Assembly: GCA_963932465.1 (NCBI GenBank) | Contig: OZ010786.1 | Span: forward strand, 594,755,038-594,819,037 | Source: Maratus speciosus | Taxonomy: Eukaryota; Arthropoda; Arachnida; Araneae; Salticidae | DNA: 64,000 nucleotides | Direction of reading: 5' to 3' | In this document: positions 1 through 10,987 of the stretch, piece by piece | How positions within the stretch are numbered: the first letter of the stretch is position 1 | Layout of the letters: every line of letters begins with the position of its first letter | Position numbers and translations under genes: made by a program | The notes under the pieces: model-generated | The model's input: the letters and a program-made list of their open reading frames with translations, nothing else | What the model was told of the DNA's origin: nothing | Database searches by the model: none

Positions 1-690
1 ACCTGTTGAGCTATTTACACCAAAACATAAACAGCACTCATTGATATCAAGATATACCTGAATCTGAAGTTCGTTGAAAATCCAAGCATTAGTTCTTGAG
101 ATAGAGCTATTGCGGAAATCGCAAAAAAGCATAGCAGCGCCACCTGTTGAGAGATTTACACCAAAATGTACAAAATGTCAATTAATGTCAAGGACTAACT
201 TATTCTGAAGTTTAATGAACATTCGTGCATCAGTTCTTGAGATACAGCTATAGTGGAAATTCTGAAAAATGCAGCATAGCAGTGCCATCTGTTGAGCGAT
301 TTGCACCAAAACATAAGCAGCACTAATTCATATCAAGGTATACCTGAATCTGAAGTTTGTTGAAAGTCCAAGCATCAGTTCTTGAGATAGAGCTATTGCG
401 GAAATCGTAAATAATGCATTATAGCAGCGCCACCTGTTGAGCGATTTACAGCAAAATGTATAAAATTTCAATGTCAAGGAATAACTGAATCTTAAGTTTG
501 ATGAAAATACGTGCATTAGTTCTGGAGATTGAGCTATTGCGGGAATCATAAAAAAAGTTGCATAGCAGCGCCATCTGTTGAGCGAATTACACCAAAAACT
601 AATCGGTCCAGTTTATATCCAGGTCTAATTGAATCTGAAGTTTTGTGAAATTCCGTGCATTAGTTCTTGAGATAGAACGCCCACAAATTT
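1..690. repeat. Tandem array of ~143-bp units with A-B-A-B higher-order order
   Basis: Five units start near 1, 142, 288, 432 and 572. Each opens with a form of CACCTGTTGAGCGATTTACA and carries GTTCTTGAGATAGAGCTATT near its end, followed by CATAGCAGCGCC. Units 1 and 3 share a CAAAACATAA-CAGCACT block, whereas units 2 and 4 share CAAAATGTA-AAAAT, so the array is built of ~287-bp dimers. The fifth unit is a different variant and runs into a CAGA-rich tail. The array enters from the left edge, so its full length is unknown. Such arrays occur in the 3' regions of some arthropod retroelements; that link is inference. Confidence 0.85.
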
Positions 691-699
691 TTTGTCACA

Positions 700-840
700 T
701 ACAGACTCACAGAGTGACAGACAGACTCACAGACAGACATTTTCTAAAAACCATCAAGTCGTATTCAGGACATTCTAAAACGTATAAAGCCGTCGAAAAT
801 TTTCACGAATCCAATACTTTCTTCTTGTAAAGATAGAAGA
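700..840 (+). repeat. CAGA-rich tail after the tandem array
   Basis: A stretch of CAGACTCACAGAGTGACAGA-type repeats (about 702-742) follows the last array unit, then a unique-looking segment ends near AAAGATAGAAGAAAGTAAAA. The same order, tandem monomers then a CAGACAGAC tail, recurs at 38985-39420. It resembles the 3' end of a non-LTR retroelement or its SINE, but no coding part is present. Confidence 0.45.
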
Positions 841-1593
841 AAGTAAAAATAGACTCTGACAAAGTTAAAAAGAAATATTTTATGTTAACTTATCATATTA
901 TGTTAATTTTAGCATTGGGATAATAATTGGCACAATTATTATTAGTAATTAATTTAATTATCCATTTGTTTTTAAGATTTTTATAATTTTTACGGATTTT
1001 ACTAGTAACGGTTTGTACCAGGAAATTTAAAACCCCGTACTTCACATATACATCAAATATTAACTAGTATTGTATACGTATTCACCAGTATAATTATTCC
1101 ATACTGCTGCTTAACTAACAATAATAACTGTAAAACAATCTAAACTTACTAAACGCCTTATCGTAAACAAAAATATTAATAAATAAATAAATAAATTAAT
1201 ACAATGAATTCTGATCTTTGCTACTAGAAAAATGCATTCACCGTTAAAATATATGAATAATTGTTTTAATATTAATAGTAATCTTATCGGTATTCATTTT
1301 TGATTAATTTCAAATGTTACCTTGTTTTAAATCAAACAAAATATATTGTTACTTTTATTCAATATTTGATTGAATAGTTAAAAGAATAATGTTGAGCTTT
1401 TAACTGGAGTATAGCTTTTAAGAATTTTTGTTGCGATGAAAATACATTATTTACGAAGATCTGTGATTGTAATATTCATATTTAATATTATAATATCACT
1501 ACAATTCATCTCGAAGTGGAAAAAAATAGTCGATGTGTATTGTGCTATATATACAATAACAGTTTTCCTAAGATTCTTAGTTTATTCACATAT
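841..1593. other. AT-rich stretch, nothing recognised
   Basis: Plain AT-rich sequence with a short AATA-type microsatellite near 1175-1200. I see no coding similarity, TIR or structured repeat here. Confidence 0.6.
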
Positions 1594-1841
1594 TTAACCC
1601 TCTTGCTGCGTAATTGTTTTATTAAAATACCTTCAAAATATATTAAAATTGCTTCTTTTGCCACTGGTTTTTCAAATCAAAAATTACTGTCTAATTTACT
1701 CGGGGATATGCTCCGATTAAACGGCAAAATTTACAAAAAAAAAAAAAAATAATAATAACTGGTGGGAATAACAAAGGAGGATTAATTAGACGGAAAAATG
1801 CATGCCCGAGAAAAGCTCGAGTTGCGCAGCGAGAGGGTTAA
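1594..1841. mobile_element. TTAA-flanked MITE, family 1 (piggyBac-like), copy a
   Basis: TTAA lies at both ends (1594-1597 and 1838-1841). Left terminus CCCTCTTGCTGCGTAATTG; the right end read on the other strand is CCCTCTCGCTGCGCAACTC. The ~240-bp interior has no frame. Other copies are at 20688-20979 and 22597-22834. TTAA duplication with CCC-starting ends is typical of piggyBac-type elements; Kolobok also duplicates TTAA, so the superfamily is not certain. Confidence 0.8.
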
Positions 1842-2591
1842 TAAGGTTCCATTCGAGGACATTGTTCTAAATGACAGTATTAAATAAATCATTTAACATT
1901 CTAATTTCCAATGCATCCTGCAAAATGTACTTTTATCCCTTCATAATTATTTCAAAAGCCACCGCAGGTCAGTTCAAGACCATTTATTGTCATTGTTAGG
2001 AACTAAAGCAGTTGTTAATATCTTATCATCCCTGCTGCATTGAGTCGTTTTTTTTTCAATGACGCTTAAAAAATATATACAGTGAATTCTCGATAAGTCG
2101 AATTCGAAGGGACCGGCAAAAATATTCGAGTTATCGTGAGTTCGACTTATCGAAAATCCTTAAATACATACGGAAAATATATAAAAAATAATTCAATCTT
2201 ATAGATAGGAATTTCAATTATACTGTAATAACGGAGTCTGGCAAAATAAGCACTAAAGAAAATACAGTTTAATAGTACATAATATAAAGTACTTACAAAC
2301 TCAAATTTTGCGAAAAAAACTTGTTAATGATGACTGCTTGAAGGAACGTTTTTGCCTTTCAGCCTCTACTTTCTGGATATTGTTGTAGTGTCGTCATTGC
2401 CGCATGTGCTTCTTGATTATTTTGTGGTGAAACGCAATTTACTTCTTCGTCATCTTCTTCAGATTCAGAATTGTTCTCCACCTTTTTTTATTGCTTCAAC
2501 TATATCTGAATCACTAAGTTCTCCTCAAACTGCAAAATTTTCGTCAATATTAAAAAACTTAGTATCGTCATCTTCAGAAATAACTTGATCT

Positions 2592-3790
2592 TCATTCTTG
2601 ATTTTCATTCACAACACACGAGTCCGTGCTTGCAAAGAAGCCACATCTACTAAAGCAATTTTTGGTAGTGATTTGTTTCACATCGTTGTTCCAGGCACTC
2701 GAAATTAGTCTAATTGCTTCTAACCTATCACACTTTTGACTTATTCCATTTTCGTCATCTCGATTGCCTTCCGCACTAGACGTTCTCTGTACGAATGCTT
2801 TAAACATTTAATTATTCCCCGGTCTGCTGGTTGTAGCTTAGAAGTTGTGTTAGAAGGGAGACATTTTAACTTGATAGATTTCAAGTTCAAAAGTTGACTG
2901 TGAGCTGTACTCTGATCAAGGAAGATCGAAACTTTACGCTTTTTTTGCATGAAACATCCCATCCAAATTTCTGATGTATTTATTTCTCGAACAATATTAG
3001 CGACATCCAAGCTTTGTGATTAGATCTGTACTATACGGGAAGTGACTTTTTATGTTTGAAACAGCGAGGATTTTTGTATTTACCGATGACCAGTAAAAAT
3101 AATTTTTCTGTTCAAGAAACATCTGCTCCGTCAGGACAGTTAAACGTTCTTTACTTAGCTTTCCAACCGGAACATGATTCCCCCTTAGACATCATCGTCA
3201 TGTTAGGAAAACATTTGTAAAAAAGTCCCATTTCATCCATATTGAAAACGTCGTCCGCACTATAACCTGCAAGAAGTTTGGGTAATGAAGCTGTCTTCCA
3301 TTCATCACACAGTGCATCAGACACATATTTTGCTTCACCGTGTAGTGCTTGAAACACAATGTTGTGTCTGGCTTGAAACTTTTGAAGCCACCCCATGCTT
3401 GCAGTGAAGCTTTCCACATTCAATAATTTTGCGAAAAGCTTTCTCACGTAACATCGTACCACTTAAAGGAATTACACTCTTCTGTGTTCTGTAATATGTA
3501 AACTATCTTACAATGGCTGTTTCGATATCTGGGAAGGCACCCGTCTTCATCTTTTTGCACTTTGGGTTGATACTTGACTTATGTCTTTTGAAAATGCTTT
3601 CTTTATCTTTCAGTATGGTACATAGCGTGTTGGGAGGGATACCATATTTCAGGGCTGCATCTTTTTCCTTTAAATTAGGATTGTCTTCAATATCTTTTAT
3701 CAAATTTACTTTTTGTTCTAAAGTAAGAATTTGTAATTTCCGTTTCGACACTTTCAAAGACCTAACTGAAAGCGTATCACGATGTGAAAG
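2592..3790 (-). pseudogene. Tigger/pogo transposase, CENP-B HTH plus DDE domain, broken
   Basis: Read on the minus strand, the segments fall in the family order. An N-terminal CENP-B-type helix-turn-helix (LTLEQKVNLIKDIEDNP, then KYGIPPNTLCTILKDK) is near 3600-3740. A second DNA-binding part (GWLQKFQARHNI) follows near 3370-3400. The first catalytic Asp lies in FNMDEMGLFYK (about 3210-3250). After a frame break comes a piece reading LLVIGKYKNPRCF (near 3060-3100), then the second Asp in FLDQSTAHS and the third in LQPADRGIIKCLK (about 2800-2925). The tail SSAWNNDVKQITTKNCF is near 2650-2710. Frameshifts and stops between about 3010 and 3150 and again near the C-terminus mean no active enzyme is made. 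In intact relatives the protein cuts and pastes the element at TA sites. Family assignment is firm; exact break positions are approximate. Confidence 0.9.
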
Positions 3791-3796
3791 CAATAA

Positions 3797-3929
3797 GACT
3801 AATGTCAAACGAACGTCTTTTTGCACGCTTTTTTCCTTACGTATTATCCCTACACAATGCCAGCGGCATTGTGTAGGGATAATACTTAAGGAAAAAAGCG
3901 TGCAAAAAGACTTCCGTCTGACATTAGCC
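3797..3929. repeat. 65-bp-arm palindrome inside the Tigger element
   Basis: Arms 3797-3861 and 3865-3929 are complementary with about five mismatches and a 3-bp loop (AGC). The arms include CTTTTTGCACGCTTTTTTCC and ATTATCCCTACACAATGCC. It sits at the start of the decayed transposase frame, so it is either an inserted foldback or an inverted duplication of element sequence. Confidence 0.85.
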
Positions 3930-4456
3930 TAAACACTAAAATGACATTAAAGTAATGAACTTCAATAAAATCTCAATAGAATCGAAAAAAAAATCCTTGC
4001 ATAAAAGCGTGGGAAATTTGACGATTTGGAATTCACTTAGTAACCTGCTCTGTTTCCAAAGAATACCTGTTGAGAGAAGGGAATGCGTAAAAGAGAAATG
4101 AATGGGGTGGGGTAGGGATGGGGGGATGGGATGATTTCAGCTAAAATTTCAAACTCGCAGAGGTTCCACACTGACCGATGTAGGAAGTAAAAATAACCTT
4201 CAAAGCTGGATAAGGAATGCAGAAAAGTTTTATCTAACAGAAAGTGCCAGTATTTTTGAGCTATGGCTGAAAAATTAAGAAATTAGTCGAATTACTGTTT
4301 TTTTCTCTATCGGAAAAAAAAATCGGCTTAAAAGATGTAGACTTCGACAGAACGAGAAAGTTTAATATTGAATTTTAATAAAGGGGCTGGGACTTCGTGT
4401 AAACTTCGACTTAAACGAATATTCTACTTATCGAGAATTCACTGTATATACATATA

Positions 4457-4936
4457 TTAACCCTTAAATGCATAGTGATGCATATCTGCATTGCCTTTTA
4501 TTTAACTCTTTGCAATGACTATATTTATATAGAAATATTAATCCTGTAAAAAGTACAAAATATGCTCCTAATTAAAATTAAAAACCTATCTTGAAATTTC
4601 TGGTTTCTATTCTTTAATATAAGAATTAAAAAAAAAAAAAAGAAAAAAGAAAAACAATTCTAAAAGAATAATTCATGCATTTAAGGGTTAAGTTTTACAA
4701 AATAAAAAAAAATATATATAAGATAAGGTATTTAGATTCATACTTATTAAAATAATTACTAATTTAAAATATTTTAGTGTTTACTTGTATTGCAGATGTG
4801 CAGTTTAACAAATGGTTGACGTATTATACGAAAAATATATATCTGATTTTTTTCTTTATTTTTGATGTGTTATAAACCTTTCAGAGAATCATATATACTT
4901 TTTTCGAAACAAAATAAAAAGTCATGCATTTAAGAG
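4457..4936 (+). mobile_element. ~480-bp TTAA element, family 6, copy a
   Basis: It starts with TTAA then CCCTTAAATGCATAGTGATG and ends in GTCATGCATTTAAGAGCTC, where the final TTAA has decayed. Two other copies, 8150-8664 and 54346-54808 (inverted), share blocks such as ATTATACGAAAAAT and GAGAATCATATATA. An internal ATGCATTTAAGGGTTAA at 4675-4691 pairs with the left end, so 4457-4691 could itself be a shorter unit. No open frame. Confidence 0.7.
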
Positions 4937-5532
4937 CTCGTCGAAAGGCCTTTTTGACTCCGGCGTCTCTTACACAAATTTTATTCGGTCGGCACCACTT
5001 TTTTAAAAGAAATTTCTTTCAAGAAGACAATTTCAAAAATGTTCTGATTAAATAATCCAAATTTTATTTTCCTTTATTACTGGTGCCCAAAACATATTTT
5101 GCAGAGAAAGATAATGTCGCGTCAGAGGAGTGCAAAGGTTTGAGATTTGTATTACACATTTTGTAGAAATCTGCTTCAAAGTAACTTTTGTTTCATAAGT
5201 TATTTTTTTAAAAAAATGGCACGATTTGTTTTTCCAGAAGAACTGGTACTGATAAACCCATTGATAACTCTTGTTGTTGTTATAAACGGGTAAATTTTAT
5301 TCTAACACCCTCTTGTCCTTTTGCTGCGCGAATTTTTATGCTTTGTTAAACACAAAGTCAAAGTGCTGTCAAAACTGAGTACTGATATTTTGACACGATT
5401 GATTATTATTATAATAATTTTTTAGATCTGGCGTAGAGCATTTGTCAAGGGATTATTGTAAAAATGAATACATACATAGTACAAATACTCAATACATAGT
5501 ACAGTGCGTCGTAGTATAAGAACTTCAAAATC
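4937..5532. other. AT-rich stretch with a MITE-like core motif
   Basis: The stretch around 4990-5010 contains GGCACCACTTTTTTAAAAG, a core motif that recurs in several short elements here (see findings). I could not find clear ends. The rest shows no coding or repeat structure. Confidence 0.4.
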
Positions 5533-5540
5533 CTGTAAAT

Positions 5541-5709
5541 TAGGGCTGCACAACCTTTTTGCCAGAAAATTGTTTGCCACCACAAAAAATTTAAAAGTAA
5601 CATTTGGATTATTTAATAGCATAATTTCTGTCAATTAATTCGGAAAATTATTCTGTATAAAAATAGTGGTAATCGTGGTGGCCCGCGGGCCACAGGTTGT
5701 GCACCCCTA
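5541..5709. mobile_element. hAT-type MITE with 8-bp target duplication
   Basis: TAGGGCTGCACAACCT at the left and AGGTTGTGCACCCCTA at the right are inverted. They are flanked by an exact 8-bp repeat, CTGTAAAT, at 5533-5540 and 5710-5717. An 8-bp duplication and GGGGTGCACAACC-type ends are typical of hAT elements. At 169 bp it is non-autonomous. Confidence 0.85.
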
Positions 5710-5975
5710 CTGTAAATATTACATATTTTTCTTTCTTTTAGAGGAAAAAAATTACAAAAAACATAACAAAATTTGTTCGGATAAATACTAAACGGTTATC
5801 TTTCTTCCGGTTTAATATGCAGTTTTCCATTTTAACAGCAAATATATAGAACAGTATCATCCAAGCCACCCACTCAGTACGTTTTTTAAGTATGAGTTTT
5901 CTTTAGCATTAATCTCCTGTTTTAAGATTTATTTTGGAAGTTTCGGCGAAAGTTCACCTAAGTCTATTTTCGTGT

Positions 5976-6182
5976 TTAAGCCTTTGGGGATCAGCGACCG
6001 GTATTCGTGCCGCGTAAGGTGCTCATAATCACTGATCATTCTCACCAGTAATTTTTTTTCGTAAATTTTGCCTTATTTAATCCGAGCATTTTCCCGATTC
6101 AATGAGGCAAAAATTTCTGTTTTAAAAACTGGTGATAAGAGATTAAAAATTCTGTAAACGACGCTCGTCCCGAAGGGGATAA
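5976..6182. mobile_element. TTAA MITE, family 2, copy a
   Basis: It begins TTAA-GCCTTTGGGGATCAGCGACC and ends GCTCGTCCCGAAGGGGATAA, the last four bases being a decayed TTAA. The interior matches the copies at 58288-58710 and 59404-59611 (for example CCGAGCATTTTCCCGATTCA). It is non-coding and about 205 bp. Confidence 0.8.
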
Positions 6183-6331
6183 CAGGGATAGTCAACTAGG
6201 GCACGCCGGACACCACTAATTTTTTAAAGAAATAGTCGACTGCTTAAATTGCAGACATTGGATGATTAGATAAGACAGTGATTACTATAAAATTCTAGTA
6301 GTATTCAGCGTGTAACAGTTGGCCACCCCTG
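6183..6331. mobile_element. Probable hAT-type MITE abutting family 2 copy a
   Basis: Left end CAGGGATAGTCAACTAGG; the right end read on the other strand is CAGGGGTGGCCAACTGTTAC, a typical hAT TIR shape. No matching 8-bp duplication is visible, so the ends may have eroded. It begins directly after the preceding MITE. Confidence 0.5.
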
Positions 6332-7552
6332 GTCCCCTGTGTAAGTGTGCTGTGTTCTGACTAGGCAGGAAGATACCTCTATGTCTGTAGTTATGCACCT
6401 CGAAGTCAGTTCTTGGATTTTTGAATGCGATTTTTTATTTAATTAAAAATTAAATCGAAAACTAAAAAAAAGCAAAATGGTTACACAAAATATCACTCGG
6501 CGTTCATTCCTAAAAATTCCAGTGCTGAAGATCCGATGATCGAAAACGGTACTTTTTTTCACGTCTTTCGAAACCCCATTACTCACACATTAGAAATACA
6601 GAAAAACAAAAAATACCAAACAACATTTACTTATCCTAAACATTCTAACGGCGCAATGCATTTAAATACACATGGATGTTCAGATTTTAAAAACAATTAT
6701 CTCATATAATTATATAATGTTAAAAATCAGTATTTTTAACATTATACTTCAAAGAAAACTTTTCTGGGAAGGTTTACTCGGTTAGTTGGATACATAGAGT
6801 TTTGCAGAAGTTAAGCAGATACGATTAAAACGACGTCTTCGAGATGAAAGAAATAGTAATATTAATCCTTTCAGAAAACTTTTCTTCCTATACTCACTTT
6901 TCTTTCACTCTCAGTCCTTTGAAGAAAAGTTTCATGTTTTAATTCTTCTTTAGAATATTCCTCACGTGCGCCATTTGAAAGTATCGCTAATAGTGCGTCA
7001 AAGATTCGCAGAAAGACCACAAATTTCGTCGAAAGATAACGCAAACAATTTTCGAATTTCGTCAAATGATCGCAAAAAAATCGCGATTTTGTTTTTCATT
7101 TATTTTTTAAAAACAGTGGTGCCAATATTAAAAAAATAGTCGCAACTGCGGTCCTGCCGGCTACTTTTAGAAAAAAAAAGTCACTGTATTGTTTACTGTC
7201 CAGAATCTTTTTGAATTTACGCGATATTTGATTGAATTTTTTACGCAAGTTTTCCTAAATAGCTGACTATCATATTATAAAATAAATATTTTGGAATGTT
7301 CTACGCATATACAGTTGAAATTGTTTCATATAAATGCACATATCTCATCAAATATTCAATATTTTCATGTTTTAATTGCAGTATTCTGTTTCTACTGTTC
7401 TTTGTCAAGTTCTTGAAAATCTGTGTTAAATTTGTTCAAAAACTCTGTATGCTATAAACAAAAAAGTTTAGAATTTTTCACAGCATTGTAAACACGTTCA
7501 TGCATATTTGTGCTACACTTACACAAATGTTAAATAACACCCACGAAATCAT
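6332..7552. other. AT-rich stretch, few recognisable parts
   Basis: Mostly featureless. AACAGTGGTGCCAATATTAA near 7114 is the inverted form of the GGCACCACT core found in the MITEs, so an old MITE fragment is likely around 7080-7160. No coding similarity was seen. Confidence 0.4.
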
Positions 7553-7770
7553 TTAACCCTTCCCAATTGATGCATTTCCTCCCTGGCACAGACATCTCTT
7601 AGCACCACTTTTTTAAGACACATTTGTACTCGGACTTTGACAGTATCTGCAAGAGATATTTGCTAAAAATGTATTTTTTAAATAGAGTGGTGCAAATGGA
7701 ATAAAAAAAATAGAATTATGTATGTAAAGCCAGGGCGGCTGTTTGTCCTCATTCGATCGCAAATGGTTAG
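7553..7770. mobile_element. Possible degenerate TTAA MITE
   Basis: It opens with TTAA-CCCTTCCCAATTGATGC and closes at GCAAATGGTTAG, a possible decayed TTAA. Two inverted core motifs, GCACCACTTTTTTAAG and AGAGTGGTGCAAAT, lie inside, as in other short elements of this window. The terminal repeats match only weakly. Confidence 0.35.
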
Positions 7771-8149
7771 TACATTTGCAGACCATTTTGAGCATTTTCT
7801 CTTACATGGATGATCACAAACATTATTTTACAATTAAATTTATTATTAGTTTCTAATTGTTCTCGCGACTAAATCTTCACTGAAAGGTATGAAATCAAAC
7901 TTTGTTTTTTTACAGCCTAGAAGTTAAGGACAATTTGTTAAGAATTTCAGTAGATATTCGACGAAACGTGTAACTTCAAAAGCCCCCTGTTACTGCCCCT
8001 TCATTTTTGGACATCAGTGTATATATCAAAAATATACATATATTAAATGATTAACTTCAGTTAATTGAATAAGTTAAGTTAGTTGAAAAATATTAAAATA
8101 ATTCTCCGATGAAATATTATTATTATAAATTGTATAATTATTATAAATC
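7771..8149. other. AT-rich stretch, nothing recognised
   Basis: No coding frame, TIR or tandem repeat seen between the possible MITE and the family 6 copy. Confidence 0.5.
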
Positions 8150-8664
8150 TTAACCCTTTAGTACGCAGCTTTTCATATATACAAATAACAGTGTTTTGAA
8201 TTTAATAGATTTTTTTATTCGTATATACCTAATTCAAACCAGAAAATTAAAATAGCAATATTTGCTTTAATTAATAACAGACATTCCGCATTTAAATAAA
8301 GCTGTATAAGCCATTGAAACTTTCTTGTGTAAATTCAGATTCTCTGAACTACGTAATTTCTAAAACGTATTCTTTCATCGGAATTAAAAGGTTAAAGTTT
8401 AAGTTTTATAAAATAAATGATTAGATAAAATATGTGGAGACATGCTTATTAATAAATTTACTAATTTGCAATATTTTAGCCTAAAACAGCCACAAGACAG
8501 TAATTTTTACTTGTATTGCAAATGTGAAACAGAAGAGAAGTTTGACGTATTATATGAAAAAATTATCTGATTTTTTTGCATTATTTTTTCTATGTAATAA
8601 ACCTTTAAGAGAATCATACATATTTTTTTCGAACACAAATAAAAGTCACGCATTTATGTGTTAA
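8150..8664 (+). mobile_element. ~510-bp TTAA element, family 6, copy b
   Basis: TTAA at 8150-8153 and 8661-8664 flank the copy. It shares with copy a blocks such as GACGTATTATATGAAAAA and GAGAATCATACATA and ends CGCATTTATGTGTTAA. It is non-coding. Two copies 3.7 kb apart in the same orientation suggest a locally frequent family. Confidence 0.7.
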
Positions 8665-9276
8665 GCGTGATAATGTTAATAAGTAAAATAATTATCAACC
8701 CTTTGGATCTGGACCAGGGTTTACGGGTGTTTTCGTATTTTATTTTCCACAGTTTACAAAAATGTTTCTTTCTTACACATTTCTCTTGAAAATATGATAC
8801 TGCAAGTGTATGCAGATAATATTTTATAAAAGTTGTACGAATGGAATAAAAAATACTCTACTGGGACGTATACATCCCAACTCATATTTAAAGTGTTACT
8901 ATATCTTTTGTAAATTTCCCATATCAACAGTCGCTATTTCCAGGCGATGGTACGCGCTGCAGTTTTTCTCTGTTTTCTTACAGTATTTTGTTAAACTGTC
9001 ACAAACAAGTTTTCATGTTATTTTTTATCTTCCTAATGTTAGGCACATTATTCATTTTTTAATGCAAACAGTGGAAATGGTGTTAAAAATAATGGAAATA
9101 TTTGTTAAATTTAAAATATATAATTGTTTCAGTTAAAGATAATGGTAAAATACATCTATTTCGCTAATACATTGAATTAATCAATCCTATTATGAATATT
9201 TAAATTTTTGTCAACAAATTTAAATTTTGTCTTTTGTTTACTAGAATTACATCGTGTAGTAGGTTAATACAAGAAC
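8665..9276. other. AT-rich stretch, no supported gene
   Basis: A chance 108-codon frame lies at 8810-9136 but has low-complexity, AT-driven composition and no recognisable motif, so I do not call a gene. No repeats were seen. Confidence 0.5.
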
Positions 9277-10124
9277 TAAGGTTTGTTGGGGTAACTGGAA
9301 CCACGAGGTAACTGGGTCATAGGCTATTTTATAAAAAAAACTGTTGGTGTTTTTTTAAAATTTAGCGTTTGTGAGCAATGCCCCTTTATCGCTACTTCCT
9401 AAAACAACGAGTATCAACTCAATCATAACTCTCACTTTGCTGTGATAGGTCGTCAAAAATTTACGTTTCTTTTTTTAAAAACAACGTCAATATGGTTGAA
9501 CTTCCTCGGATTTTTAGTAAAATACTGTAAGTACTTTTATTAAACAATCTTTTATTTTAAGATTAGACATATAACTACATTAATATTATTAGGTATCTAT
9601 ACATATTTACTTCATGTTTTAAATGTAAGCCCGGTGTCCCAGTTACCCCATAAATGCTTCAAGAATGGGGTAACTGGGACATGTATCCGTGGTAACTGGG
9701 CCATGCTGGATCCAGTTACCCCAATAGTTATAAATAATTTTTTTGTGTTTCTCTTACTACGGGAAGTAAATTTCTCCATTGGTTTTTGCTCACAAGAAAG
9801 AAAATGATAGAATACCTTATTAAAATAACGTAATGAAATTTAAAAAATAGCAAGTTGAGTGCTATCAAACCAAATTTCTTGACCCTTTGAGAGGCGGTGA
9901 TGCCGTTATGGCACCACTTAATTTTAATTCCTAATTGCCACATTGGCACATGAATTTTATAATTAAAATTTAACCTTTATTAAGTACGCGAAAATGTACT
10001 TTTACTCGTTTTCAGATAGATTTTCTTGTAAATATTGGTGTCAATAAATTATTTCAACATTTTACGAATGCAAGTACCTTGCCCCTGAAAGTCAGATAGC
10101 CGGACCTTGGAATTGTACTATACA

Positions 10125-10400
10125 CAGGGGTCGCATTCTATAGGCATAACTGCCAATTTTTACGCTTTCCTGCTACCACTAAAATTTAATAGAGATTTTC
10201 GTTTTGTTTAAGGATAAGATTTCGTTGATTAAATAAGACAACATTTACTATAATATTTTAGTGGTAAGAGGAAAGCGTAAAAGTTGGCAGCTATGCTATA
10301 GGGAATCTTTTATCGTCCCTACCACTATTTTGAATATAATATCTACATCGCACCTTCCTTTAAGGAACAATAAAATTTTCCCTATATAATGCGACCCCTG
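10125..10400. mobile_element. Short hAT-like MITE, split by a second MITE
   Basis: The ends are inverted: CAGGGGTCGCATTCTATAGG on the left and CCTATATAATGCGACCCCTG on the right. Without the inner insert it would be only about 120 bp. The flanking 8-bp repeats have decayed. It is nested in the GGGGTAACTGG element. Confidence 0.65.
10145..10295. mobile_element. Inner foldback MITE with CTATAGG target duplication
   Basis: Arms of about 45 bp begin CATAACTGCCAATTTTTACG and end with the complement TTGGCAGCTATG. A 7-bp direct repeat, CTATAGG, is at 10138-10144 and 10296-10302. This shows a clean insertion into the left TIR region of the surrounding MITE. It has no frame. Confidence 0.75.
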
Positions 10401-10987
10401 GATAAAGATAAAGTATTTAAGTAGCCTTTTGTTCAGAGATTTACCTACTATTTTTTCCTTAAAATACCCATGTGACTTTTATACTTATTATCTATACTAA
10501 AGTACATAAGTACTTACTTAAGTTTTATATTTTTGGTATAAATAAATCTAATATTTTCACTTTTAGTGCTTTTTTTAGGCACACTGACAGCAAAGGTTTC
10601 CCTTACAACGCTGTTTATTGACATATAATTTACATGATCTGCCTGGTTTAATTTTTTTTTAAGTTGTTTACACTTTTTCAAACAGGACCTGATATCCGAT
10701 ATGAAAAAATATAAACGCGTGTTGAACATAGTCCCCCCCCCCCCCCTGGTCCAGTTACCCCATTTTGGGGGGCAACTGCACCCATGAGGAAAGAAAGATG
10801 AAATATGCATATTTTTATATTTTTAAATATTAAAATGTAATTTTGAGCATTTCTGTCTGATAGAGGGAACATAACTGAACACATTTACAGAAGTTCAGGC
10901 TTTAATTGAAATGAACATTAGCTTTTTGAAGCTGAATTGTCAGAAGCTCCAGAGTCACATTGTAAAATCATGTCCCAGTTGCCCCAA

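Larger units (their letters stand above)
2080..4444 (-). mobile_element. Full-length Tigger/pogo-type DNA transposon
   Basis: The ends are inverted: CAGTGAATTCTCGATAAGT at 2080 and its complement ending at 4444, each flanked by TA (2078-2079 and 4445-4446), the duplication made by Tc1/mariner/pogo elements. Length is 2365 bp, normal for Tigger. The interior carries a decayed transposase on the minus strand and an unusual 65-bp palindrome just upstream of it. A TTAA MITE begins about a dozen bases beyond the right end. Confidence 0.9.

Noticed and set aside
3513..3932. 139-codon plus-strand frame
   Set aside because: It is the antisense shadow of the Tigger transposase and runs through the palindrome.
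8810..9136. 108-codon frame as a possible gene
   Set aside because: AT-driven residues, no recognised motif, no exon signals and no similarity I can recall.
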